14,713 bases of DNA from Desulfocicer vacuolatum DSM 3385 (GTDB taxonomy: Bacteria; Desulfobacterota; Desulfobacteria; Desulfobacterales; SURF-7), in contig CAMBQS010000044.1 of the NCBI GenBank assembly GCA_945870015.1, forward strand, positions 1-14,713, given 5' to 3'. Under the pieces are notes generated by a model that saw only the letters and a list, made by a program, of their open reading frames with translations, searched no databases and was not told the DNA's origin. A program made the position numbers and the translations under genes. Positions 7,135 through 14,419 of this stretch are shown here, one piece after another (the stretch's first letter is position 1; each line of letters starts with the position of its first letter).

Positions 7135-7411
7135 TCATAGCAACATATCGAATTTTAAAGTTAACTTAAGAAGTTCTTCTTGCCCTGCATTCACTTGATG
7201 AAGCTATGGTTAGGATACCGGATGCATCGTTTTTACCATTAGGAATTATAAAATGACATAGTATTTCTATTTGGGAAATGGGGAGCGGTATTATTCATAT
7301 CGTTATGATCTGTAAAAAGGGTTATCTGTAACCATAAAAGTTGAAAGGATAATATCGCTTATTATTGCAGCAACAGGATTCAATCACATTCATTTTTGAA
7401 AGGAGAGAATT
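7135..7411 (+). other. Long untranslated leader of the SCP2 operon
   Basis: These 277 bp follow the operator and precede the SCP2 start codon. I see no supported gene: the only small ORF (14 codons from ATG 7198) lacks a ribosome-binding site. A small hairpin GGTTA-TCTG-TAACC lies near 7320-7334. The stretch ends with AAGGAGAG, the strong ribosome-binding site of the SCP2 gene. I did not recognise any riboswitch class. Confidence 0.45.
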
Positions 7412-7828
7412 ATGGCAGTGTTTGATAGTAGAGAAACAATGCATTCTGTATTGGGGGGGCTATTTGAGGCACTTGTTACTCATCCTGAATTTGGTCCTAA
7501 GTTTGCAGTAACAGGAATCGTCATCAAGTTTAATATCACGGACCCAAAAGATCAACTGTGGATCACACCTGGAGATGGCAAAACTGGACAAGTGATCTGG
7601 GGTGATACAGATTTGAAAGCCACAGTTGAAATGACAATGAGTGGAGATACCTGCCATAAATTTTGGTTAAAACATATCTCTATGCCGGTTGCCTTGGCAA
7701 AAGGCCTGATTAAGGCAAAAGGGCCGATGCCAAAAATTTTAAAACTGCTGCCGTTGTTAAAACCTGCATATGAAATGTATCCAGAGCATGCAAAAAGTTT
7801 TGGCCTTTCAATTGAGCAAGAAAAATAG
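7412..7828 (+). CDS. SCP2 sterol-carrier-domain protein
   Basis: The 138-residue protein consists of one SCP2 domain, the usual length for bacterial stand-alone members. Conserved features are the strand FNITDPKDQLWIT, the acidic turn WGDTDLKATVEMTMSGDT near residues 68-85, and the helix-rich end FWLKHISMPVALAKGLIKAKGPMPKILKLLPLL. This last part forms the lid over a hydrophobic tunnel in SCP2 folds. The family binds fatty acyl-CoAs and sterol-like lipids without catalysis. There is no signal peptide or membrane segment, so it should be cytoplasmic. A strong AAGGAGAG site supports the ATG. It is the first gene of the operon and shares it with an SCPx-type thiolase, the same pair of activities fused in animal SCPx. 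I infer that it presents a bulky hydrophobic CoA ester to the pathway enzymes. Confidence 0.9.
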   Translation: MAVFDSRETMHSVLGGLFEALVTHPEFGPKFAVTGIVIKFNITDPKDQLWITPGDGKTGQVIWGDTDLKATVEMTMSGDTCHKFWLKHISMPVALAKGLIKAKGPMPKILKLLPLLKPAYEMYPEHAKSFGLSIEQEK

Positions 7829-7843
7829 CAGGAGGGAAAAGCA

Positions 7844-8515
7844 ATGGAGAGAAGTATTAAACAATTTGAAACCGACCGGGTGCTTGCCGCTCGAACAGCA
7901 GCAAGATTAATACTGGCATCAGGTACAACGTCTCCCAGGGTCGGTGGAGTGGGAGAGTGTACAATTCATATCCTGGATGATGAATGTGATATAGAGGATG
8001 TGTGTCAGCAGATGGAGAGGATGGCCCAAATCAAAAAAAGCTGGGATTTTTTTGGAAGGGACGCCGCCATGCTTCGCGATGCAGATGTTGTTCTGATTGC
8101 GACATCCCTCCGATGTGTCTCTGATCCTGCTGATATCAATTGCAACCTCTGCGGGAAGCTGGTCTGTGAGTATCTTAAAAATGAAGAAAAATTACCGGAT
8201 GAACCGGATGTTGCTTTTCGGGGGCCCTTGTGTACTTTCCGAGCAACAAACATTGCCTATGCTGTCGACGGCATGATTTCTCAGGCAAGAAATCTGGGGA
8301 TTGACTACGGTGTCTTCTGGTCCGTCGGTGCAGCGGCCATGCGTTTAAACATATTGCCGCGGAATACTGGTTTTGCATTGGCGGTTGGCATTTCTGTTAC
8401 GGAGAAGAGTCCGTTCAGGGATATTCCCAAACGATATGCCGAGATCAACCAGCGAAGCATGAATGACAGGATGATTCAACGATTATGGCCTCAGTTTCGC
8501 TCGATTTATAGCTGA
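7844..8515 (+). CDS. DUF2148 ferredoxin-domain protein (copy 1)
   Basis: This 223-residue protein belongs to the DUF2148 family, described as containing a ferredoxin-like domain. It shares the layout of the next gene: a helical start (RSIKQFETDRVLAARTAARLIL), a segment WDFFGRDAAMLRDADVVLIAT, a cysteine cluster Cys100-x2-Cys103-x4-Cys108 (CNLCGKLVC), and GPLC with Cys130. A C-terminal half follows with SVGAAAMRL and GISVTEKSPFRD. Four cysteines in this pattern could hold one [4Fe-4S] cluster. Extra cysteines (39, 48, 54, 91) are specific to this copy. The start is backed by AGGAGGG 6 nt upstream, and the SCP2 stop is only 15 nt away, so they are surely co-transcribed. It is probably a cytoplasmic redox protein; its reaction is unknown. 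The linkage to acyl-CoA dehydrogenase and ligase genes suggests a role in electron transfer or an unusual CoA-ester reduction, which is inference. Confidence 0.87.
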   Translation: MERSIKQFETDRVLAARTAARLILASGTTSPRVGGVGECTIHILDDECDIEDVCQQMERMAQIKKSWDFFGRDAAMLRDADVVLIATSLRCVSDPADINCNLCGKLVCEYLKNEEKLPDEPDVAFRGPLCTFRATNIAYAVDGMISQARNLGIDYGVFWSVGAAAMRLNILPRNTGFALAVGISVTEKSPFRDIPKRYAEINQRSMNDRMIQRLWPQFRSIYS

Positions 8516-8630
8516 TCAGTCAGGTCAAGTTATCATTTTCAAGTATCGTTTTTTTGAAATATTATCTTGTTATAACCACAAATGGATCATGACAAAGGAT
8601 GCCGGTTCAGACGTCCGTTATGGAGGGAAA

Positions 8631-9281
8631 ATGGCAATAAAAGAAATGTCTCAGCTTGTAAATGACGGGTTAAATCGTGCCGTTGAGCTGATGGCGGTGG
8701 CGGCCCATAACAGTTATCGATTTAACGATAGAAATACGGTTAAAATCATAACGGTTGAAGGAGAAGATCTTGAGCAGATAGCAGAGTACTGTTTTTCTTT
8801 GGGAGATATGGCACCTCTGGCTGCAAGGGATGGAAGACATCTTGCGCAATTAATGAAAGAGCCATGCTCTTTAATGATTATTGGTGATAAAAGAAAATCG
8901 GATTTTAATTACAATTGTGGTGCCTGCGGGTATAGAACATGTGCAGAGCTGAACAAGGCAGAAGAAGTGGAATCGCTTACAGCCAATGGACCTAGTTGTA
9001 TGTTTAAAAATCTGAACTTAGGAATTGCAGCAAATACGGCTGCTTCGATGGCCCATCGACTGGGATTGCATTGCAGGGTCTTCAGTACCCTTGCTTTTAG
9101 TGCAATGGCGCTAAAAGTGATAACGGATGTGGATATTGTTATCAGTATTTCTGTTAGTGTTTCCAAAAAAAATCCATATTTTGACCGCCATGAATTTTGG
9201 ACCAAGGAATACTGGGATGAGATTTTTGCAAAAGAGTTCCCAACGTATAACCGAGGGTTTATCGGGGCAGTTGAAGATTAG
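8631..9281 (+). CDS. DUF2148 ferredoxin-domain protein (copy 2)
   Basis: A 216-residue paralogue of the preceding gene. I chose ATG 8631 because GGAGGG (8622-8627) lies just upstream and the resulting N-terminus has the same length before the first helix as copy 1. An in-frame ATG at 8589 has no ribosome-binding site and would add 14 residues. Cysteines 96, 99 and 104 (CGACGYRTC) and Cys123 (GPSC) form the family's CxxCx4C...GPxC pattern; the CGACGY form is closer to classic family members than that of copy 1. The end (SISVSVSKKNPYFDRHEFW) matches the GISVTEKSPFRD segment of copy 1. The gap to copy 1 is 115 nt and holds no other gene. It may form a heterodimer with copy 1. Function unknown; an Fe-S redox role is likely. 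Confidence 0.87.
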   Translation: MAIKEMSQLVNDGLNRAVELMAVAAHNSYRFNDRNTVKIITVEGEDLEQIAEYCFSLGDMAPLAARDGRHLAQLMKEPCSLMIIGDKRKSDFNYNCGACGYRTCAELNKAEEVESLTANGPSCMFKNLNLGIAANTAASMAHRLGLHCRVFSTLAFSAMALKVITDVDIVISISVSVSKKNPYFDRHEFWTKEYWDEIFAKEFPTYNRGFIGAVED

Positions 9282-9375
9282 CTTGAAAGCGATTTGCCAT
9301 TCAAACAGGTAATAGAAAACGCTTCATGACGTCATATATCTGATTGTTTTTGACAGGGTAGAAAGGAAATACAAT

Positions 9376-10989
9376 ATGAGCTCAAAAGCCCATTTGAATC
9401 AAGCCATCGCTTCCCATCTTATTGAAATAAAAGCAGACGAAAAACCGGATAAAGAAGTTCTTATTTTTGAAAACGGAGATTCTGAGGATGATATTCTCAC
9501 GTATAAAGACCTTTATGAAAATTCCAATAAAGTAGCCCGTCTTCTTTTGGATATCGGTCTGAGTAAAGGTGATACCTATGCGGTATTCATGAGAAACCAT
9601 CCGGAATTTGTTTATGCGATGCTTGCAGGCCCGGTTATCGGTGCAATCATGGTTCCCATTGATCCGAGGAGCCGGGGGGATCGATTACGATTTCTCCTAA
9701 AAAATTCGAATGCAAAAGCGGTTTTTGTATCCGGAGAATTGTTGGCTCAACTGACTCAGGTGATTGGTCAATTGCCGAACATCAAGCTGGTTAGTGTGGT
9801 TTATCGACCGGAACATCAGATACCGGTTTCCACGGATTACCCTTCCCTGAATGAAATCCTGAAGAAGGATACTTGGGATCCGGTAGCTCAACAGATCATG
9901 GATGTTCGCCATCCCATGCAGATTATTTACACTTCCGGGACAACAGGAGATCCAAAAGGAGTAATGATTCGAAATAACCGTTTTGGACTTTATAACATTG
10001 CCACACGTCTTGTTTGGCAATATAAGCCCAATGATATTCTGTATTCGGGGCTGTCTCTGACTCACGGAAATGCACAGGCTGTGACTTTGTTCCCAAGCCT
10101 CAGTACTGGAACAAAGGCTGTTTTCAGTACTCGTTTTTCCAAGAGCAGGATTTGGGATATCTGCAGGAAGTACGGTTGTACCTCTTTTTCTCTTCTAGGC
10201 GGGATGATGGCTGGAATTTATAATCAGGAGAAAAAGGAGAACGATGGGGATAATCCGGTTCAAACAGTCATGAGCGCAGGCACTCCGGTTTCAATTTGGG
10301 AAGATTTTGAGAGACGGTTCAATGTGAAGATCCTGGAGTGGTATGCGGCTGTTGAAGGTGGATTTGCTTATAAACCGCCTGGAAAGGGGCCGATCGGGTC
10401 TTTTGGTAAACCGCTGCCTGGAATGATGGAGTTCAAGATTGTTGATGAAATGGACAACCCGGTTCCCGATGGGGAAACCGGCGAGCTGATCATCAAGATG
10501 ACCCGTGGAGAAACCAAGGTAGACTATCATGACCTCCCCGGCGCGTCAGAAAACAAAACTCGGGGCGGATGGTTGCGAACCGGTGATATTGTGAAAAAAG
10601 ATGCAGATGGATGGTACTTTTTCGTATGCCGCAAGGGAAGCGAACTCAGAAGATCCGGTGATTTTATACAACCGGATCATATTGAGAAGATTATCGGTGA
10701 ACATCCTGATGTGAGTGAAGTGTGTGTCTATGGGATTCCAGCCTCATCAGGCGCTCCCGGAGAGAGCGATCTCGTCGCTGCAATTTCTCCTGTACCTGGG
10801 AAATCGATTGATCCGAAGACTATTTATGAAAAGTGCAAAGCAGACATAGAACCAAATTTTATTCCATCATTTCTTCAGATCGTTGATGAAATTCCGAAAA
10901 CCATATCTGAAAAAGCTTTGGATAGAGTATTGAGAGAACAGTTCACAATAGATGCCGGCAATATTTATAAAATAAAAGATTACATGTGA
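9376..10989 (+). CDS. AMP-forming acyl-CoA ligase (acyl-CoA synthetase)
   Basis: The 537-residue protein is a full-length member of the adenylate-forming (ANL) family. It activates a carboxylic acid with ATP to an acyl-adenylate and then forms the CoA thioester. YTSGTTGDPKGVM (from residue 185) is the P-loop-like ATP motif. YAAVEGG is the A5-type motif that contacts the adenylate. GGWLRTGDIVKKDADGWYFF is the A7 motif with the ribose-binding Asp, and CRKGSELRRSGDFIQPDHIE covers the A8 hinge. Near the C-terminus, IPKTISEKALDR places Lys513 at the catalytic-lysine position of motif A10, with Glu instead of the usual Gly before it. That form occurs in crotonobetaine/carnitine-CoA ligase-like members, to which overall similarity also points, but substrate cannot be assigned. 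A GGAAA ribosome-binding site is correctly spaced. It should act first in the operon's pathway. Confidence 0.93.
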   Translation: MSSKAHLNQAIASHLIEIKADEKPDKEVLIFENGDSEDDILTYKDLYENSNKVARLLLDIGLSKGDTYAVFMRNHPEFVYAMLAGPVIGAIMVPIDPRSRGDRLRFLLKNSNAKAVFVSGELLAQLTQVIGQLPNIKLVSVVYRPEHQIPVSTDYPSLNEILKKDTWDPVAQQIMDVRHPMQIIYTSGTTGDPKGVMIRNNRFGLYNIATRLVWQYKPNDILYSGLSLTHGNAQAVTLFPSLSTGTKAVFSTRFSKSRIWDICRKYGCTSFSLLGGMMAGIYNQEKKENDGDNPVQTVMSAGTPVSIWEDFERRFNVKILEWYAAVEGGFAYKPPGKGPIGSFGKPLPGMMEFKIVDEMDNPVPDGETGELIIKMTRGETKVDYHDLPGASENKTRGGWLRTGDIVKKDADGWYFFVCRKGSELRRSGDFIQPDHIEKIIGEHPDVSEVCVYGIPASSGAPGESDLVAAISPVPGKSIDPKTIYEKCKADIEPNFIPSFLQIVDEIPKTISEKALDRVLREQFTIDAGNIYKIKDYM

Positions 10990-11053
10990 TGTTTTTTTAT
11001 TGAATGGAACCACCCATAATACGAGGCCTTTTCCGGGATGAAAGGAGTAGATC

Positions 11054-12274
11054 ATGATTGGTTATAAAGAGTTGAATATCGAATTGACGGATGAGCAAAA
11101 TGCGATCAAGGAGGAAACGCATCGTTTCGCTAGGGAGGTTTTGCGGCCTGCCAGTATTGAGCTTGATAAAAAAGCGCCTGATGATGTCATTAAAAGTAAA
11201 TTGTTCTGGGATACAATGAAAAAGGGATATGATTTGGGATACCATACTATTTTTATTCCGGACACATACGGAGGATTGGCAACCGATCCCCTGGAAACGC
11301 ACATTGTACTGGAAGAGCTTGCCTGGGGAAGTGTGGATTTTGCCATTGGCCTGGGGGTCTCCTGCTTCCCTGCCTTTTTTGCGTCAATGGTTCCTTCAGA
11401 ACGCCTGATTGATGAAATCATTGAGCCGTTCTGTCGGTGCAAGGATGCGTCCATCATTGGATGCTGGGGGATCACAGAACCGGAACATGGTACGGATACC
11501 CTTTGCCCCTATACACCTCAATTCACCGATCCAACTATCTCCGGACAGGTGACAGCCCGTCTTGACGGTGATGAATGGATTATTGAAGGTCAAAAGTCCG
11601 CATGGGTTTCTAACGGTACGATCGCAACGCAGACCCTTGCATATTTGACAATCGACTCCTCTAAAGGTATGTCCGGTGGTGGAATCTGTATTATTCCGCT
11701 TGATCTACCGGGTGTTCGAAAAGGCAAACCGCTTAACAAAATGGGTCAGCGTGCCCTGAATCAGGGGGAGATTTATTTTGATCATGTCCGGGTGCCAAAG
11801 GAGTATATGCTCGTAAATGAGGAAAGCTATGATTCCATGCTGGATATCACACTGTCTACGGCAAATGCGGGTATGGGCGCCATGTTTGTCGGTGTTGCAA
11901 GGGCAGCGTATGAAGAGGCTCTGGAATACTCCAAAAAGCGGATTCAAGGTGGAAAACCGTTGTTTGAACATCAAATGATCAAACATAAACTGTTCAATAT
12001 GTTTATGAAGATCGAAGCGGCGAGAGCCTTGTCTCGGGCTGCAATGATTTATAACTATAATAACACACCGCCCATGATTGAATACTCGATTGCTTCAAAA
12101 GTTTTTTGTACAAATGTGTCACTGGAAGTCACCAGTGAAGCGATTCAGATTTTTGGCGGGAACGGGTTGAGTTGCGAATATCCGGTTGAAAAATTTTTTA
12201 GAGATGCTCGCGCAGGATTGATTGAAGATGGTGCAAATGACAGCCTGATGATAACAGGCGCTCATCATTTATAA
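11054..12274 (+). CDS. Acyl-CoA dehydrogenase with Asp at the usual catalytic Glu position
   Basis: This 406-residue protein is a full-length acyl-CoA dehydrogenase. DTYGGL lies in the N-terminal helical domain, GCWGITEPEHGTD opens the FAD-binding beta domain, and QIFGGNGLSCEYPVEKFFRDAR marks the C-terminal helical domain. The EPEHGTD form resembles the glutaryl-CoA-dehydrogenase-like branch more than the EPxAGSD form of the other two dehydrogenases in this window. Aligning RDARAGLIEDGAN to the RDAKxxxIYEGT region of medium-chain enzymes puts Asp392 where the catalytic Glu normally is, with Glu391 one residue earlier. This may mean a different base or substrate geometry. AAAGGAG is well placed upstream. 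It is co-directional with the ligase (64-nt gap) and thiolase (27-nt gap). It would desaturate the CoA ester made by the ligase; the substrate is unknown. Confidence 0.93.
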   Translation: MIGYKELNIELTDEQNAIKEETHRFAREVLRPASIELDKKAPDDVIKSKLFWDTMKKGYDLGYHTIFIPDTYGGLATDPLETHIVLEELAWGSVDFAIGLGVSCFPAFFASMVPSERLIDEIIEPFCRCKDASIIGCWGITEPEHGTDTLCPYTPQFTDPTISGQVTARLDGDEWIIEGQKSAWVSNGTIATQTLAYLTIDSSKGMSGGGICIIPLDLPGVRKGKPLNKMGQRALNQGEIYFDHVRVPKEYMLVNEESYDSMLDITLSTANAGMGAMFVGVARAAYEEALEYSKKRIQGGKPLFEHQMIKHKLFNMFMKIEAARALSRAAMIYNYNNTPPMIEYSIASKVFCTNVSLEVTSEAIQIFGGNGLSCEYPVEKFFRDARAGLIEDGANDSLMITGAHHL

Positions 12275-12301
12275 TCACAGTTTTTATAAGGAAGGGAAAG
12301 A

Positions 12302-13540
12302 ATGGAAAATGTATATATCATCGGACTGGGAATGATTCGGTTTAATAAGTATCCGGACCGTGGTGTCCGCGATATGTCTCATGAGGTCACACGGCTGGCG
12401 TTGGAAGATGCAGGGCTAAAAAAAGAAGATTTACAGGCAGCTTTTTTTTCCAATACATTCTGGGGCATGTTTGACAATCAGCATTCCATCAGAGGGGAGG
12501 TCGCACTCCGATCTATGGGGATTGAGCGGATTCCAGTGACCAATGTGGAAAACGCATGTGCCGGTGCCTCCACAGCCCTTCATCTTGCATATACCGGCAT
12601 ACGGGCCGGGATGTATGATGTGGCCATTGCACTTGGATCTGAAAAAATCACCAATCCCAATAAAGCCCTCTCTCTTTCAGCCTATGCCACATGCATGGAT
12701 GTTGGAAATTTTGAGAATCAATTAAAGAAAATGGAAGAGTTGAACAAAACATTTCAGGTAGAAATTCCGGAAGGTCAGACTCAACCGGGAGAGGGCCGAA
12801 GTATTTTTATGGATGCATATGCTATGGGAGCCAGGTGGCATATGAGTACTTATGGATCTACCCAGAGACAACTGGCGGTTATTTGTTCAAAAAATCATTG
12901 GCATGGATCATTAAACCCCATGTCCCAATATCAGATGGATATGACATTGGAAGAAGTCTTAGCGGATAAACCGATTGCCTATCCTCTTACAAGGGCAATG
13001 TGTGCGCCGGTAGGTGACGGGGCTGCTGCTGCGATCATCTGTTCTGAAAGGTACTTGAAAAAACTGGTTGGTGCCCGTCCAATTCGGATTCGAGCATCTG
13101 TTCTTGGAACCGGGTCTGATCGAATGTTAGATGGAGAAGATATTGGAGAACGTCTCGCGAAAGAAGCTTATGATATTGCCGGAGTGGGACCATCTGATAT
13201 CAGTCTGGCAGAACTCCATGATGCAACCGCATATGGAGAACTTCATCAAACCGAAGCAATGGGTTTTTGCCCGATCGGTGAAGGAGGGCCCTATGCTGAA
13301 ACCGGTGCAACTAAGCTTGGTGGCAAACAACCGGTCAATACCAGTGGGGGGCTGGAGTGTCGCGGTCATCCGATTGGAGCTTCCGGCCTGGCCCAGATTT
13401 ATGAGATTGGTGTTCAGTTGAGGGGGGAGGCTGGAAAACGTCAGGTCGAAGGGGCAAGACTGGGGCTTGCGGAAAATGGAGGCGGTAACATTGGAGTTGA
13501 GGAAGCGGCTATGTGTATTCATATTCTTGAAAAAGTATAA
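12302..13540 (+). CDS. SCPx-type thiolase-fold protein (acetyl-CoA acyltransferase-like)
   Basis: The 412-residue protein has the thiolase fold of the SCPx/lipid-transfer branch. Cys86 in NACAGASTA is the nucleophile that accepts the acyl group. His306 in ELHDAT and His356 in GHPIGASG match the conserved histidines. The usual second cysteine is absent: the HDCF motif of SCP2-type thiolases reads HDAT, and the CxG motif of classical thiolases reads NGGGN (392-396). Cys353, three residues before His356, is the nearest other cysteine. The enzyme would cleave a 3-oxoacyl-CoA with CoA, or carry out a related C-C bond reaction. No DUF35 partner, which often accompanies lipid-transfer-type thiolases, is encoded beside it. 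A GGAAGGG ribosome-binding site supports the start. It shares its operon with a separate SCP2 protein, echoing the SCPx fusion of animals. Confidence 0.9.
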   Translation: MENVYIIGLGMIRFNKYPDRGVRDMSHEVTRLALEDAGLKKEDLQAAFFSNTFWGMFDNQHSIRGEVALRSMGIERIPVTNVENACAGASTALHLAYTGIRAGMYDVAIALGSEKITNPNKALSLSAYATCMDVGNFENQLKKMEELNKTFQVEIPEGQTQPGEGRSIFMDAYAMGARWHMSTYGSTQRQLAVICSKNHWHGSLNPMSQYQMDMTLEEVLADKPIAYPLTRAMCAPVGDGAAAAIICSERYLKKLVGARPIRIRASVLGTGSDRMLDGEDIGERLAKEAYDIAGVGPSDISLAELHDATAYGELHQTEAMGFCPIGEGGPYAETGATKLGGKQPVNTSGGLECRGHPIGASGLAQIYEIGVQLRGEAGKRQVEGARLGLAENGGGNIGVEEAAMCIHILEKV

Positions 13541-13573
13541 TCTGAATTCGATCTGTTTCGGGAGAAATCTGTT

Positions 13574-14359
13574 TTGAGAAAAAGTATTGCAATAACCGGC
13601 GCGGCTTCAGGAATCGGGAAAGCAACTGCTGAACTGTTTTTCCGCAAGGGATGGTATGTTGGATTATTTGATATCAATGAAAAGGATTTGACTTCTGTTT
13701 TTTCAACATTGGATGAGAAAAACGCATGCATGAGAAAGATGGATGTCTCTGATCCGGAAAGTGTCAAAGATGCGATTCGTTTTTTTTCCGAAAAGACAGA
13801 AGGGAAAATGGATGTTCTTTTCAACTGTGCCGGCATTCTCCAGATGGGGCACCATGAAAAGATCCCGCTGAAGATTCAAAAAAAAATTGTGGATGTTAAC
13901 CTGATCGGTATTTTGAATTGTATTGATGCAAGTTTCCATATTTTGAAAAATACAGATGACAGCCGGATCATCAATATGTCTTCCGGGTCTGCAACCTATG
14001 GTACTCCTGAGCTTGCTGTTTATTCCAGTACCAAGTTCGCGGTTCGGGGGTTGACTGAAGCGTTGAATATCGAATTTGAAGATCAGGGAATCTGGGTTTG
14101 TGACATTATGGCTCCATTTGTCAGTACCCCGATGATCATGAATGCAGAGCAGAAAGCTTCCAGTGTCAGCAAGCTGGGTGTGTGGGTTTCATCCGACCAG
14201 GTCGCAGGGATTGTCTGGAAAGCTGCACATGGTCGTAAAGTCCATTGGATCGTAAGTCTGCATTTAAAATTGTTGATGATTCTGACAAAAATCGGGAACA
14301 TTCATATCACCCGGTTTCTGGTCAGACTGCTGGCATTTTCATCCAGAGAGGTTGCATAA
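13574..14359 (+). CDS. Short-chain dehydrogenase/reductase (SDR)
   Basis: This 261-residue protein is a classical SDR. TGAASGIG (8-15) is the dinucleotide-binding motif, Asp33 at the end of the second strand favours NAD(H), and NCAG (84-87) corresponds to the NNAG motif. The catalytic set Asn109, Ser137, Tyr150 and Lys154 (YSSTK) is complete. The start is a TTG: it is placed right for GGGAGA at 13559-13564, and the family's usual short lead (RKSIAITG) begins just after it; no ATG precedes the nucleotide-binding motif. The last ~35 residues are unusually hydrophobic and basic (HLKLLMILTKIGNI, FLVRLLAFSS), suggesting a membrane- or lipid-facing tail. As the last gene of the operon it may oxidise a 3-hydroxyacyl-CoA or a ring hydroxyl, filling the dehydrogenase step otherwise missing from the cluster; this is inference. 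Confidence 0.93.
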   Translation: MRKSIAITGAASGIGKATAELFFRKGWYVGLFDINEKDLTSVFSTLDEKNACMRKMDVSDPESVKDAIRFFSEKTEGKMDVLFNCAGILQMGHHEKIPLKIQKKIVDVNLIGILNCIDASFHILKNTDDSRIINMSSGSATYGTPELAVYSSTKFAVRGLTEALNIEFEDQGIWVCDIMAPFVSTPMIMNAEQKASSVSKLGVWVSSDQVAGIVWKAAHGRKVHWIVSLHLKLLMILTKIGNIHITRFLVRLLAFSSREVA

Positions 14360-14419
14360 AATATGGATCACGAATCTTCATCTTGAACATTGGGCCGTAG
14401 AAACAGTTGAGCCGCCATC

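Noticed and set aside
7198..7242. 14-codon ORF in the SCP2 leader as a leader peptide
   Set aside because: No ribosome-binding site precedes its ATG and it lacks the codon runs or adjoining terminator expected of an attenuator.
7869..7882. ACCGACCGGG sequence within the first DUF2148 gene as a further TetR operator
   Set aside because: It has only one good half-site, encodes ordinary residues (ETDRVL) and lies inside a gene; chance is the simplest explanation.
8516..8630. Possible internal promoter between the two DUF2148 genes (TTTCAA-17 nt-TATTAT)
   Set aside because: The -35 matches only three of six positions and the AT-rich spacer makes such matches common.
9326..9335. Perfect palindrome ATGACGTCAT before the ligase gene as an operator or promoter element
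   Set aside because: A 10-bp palindrome is expected by chance in a window of this size and no promoter boxes surround it convincingly.
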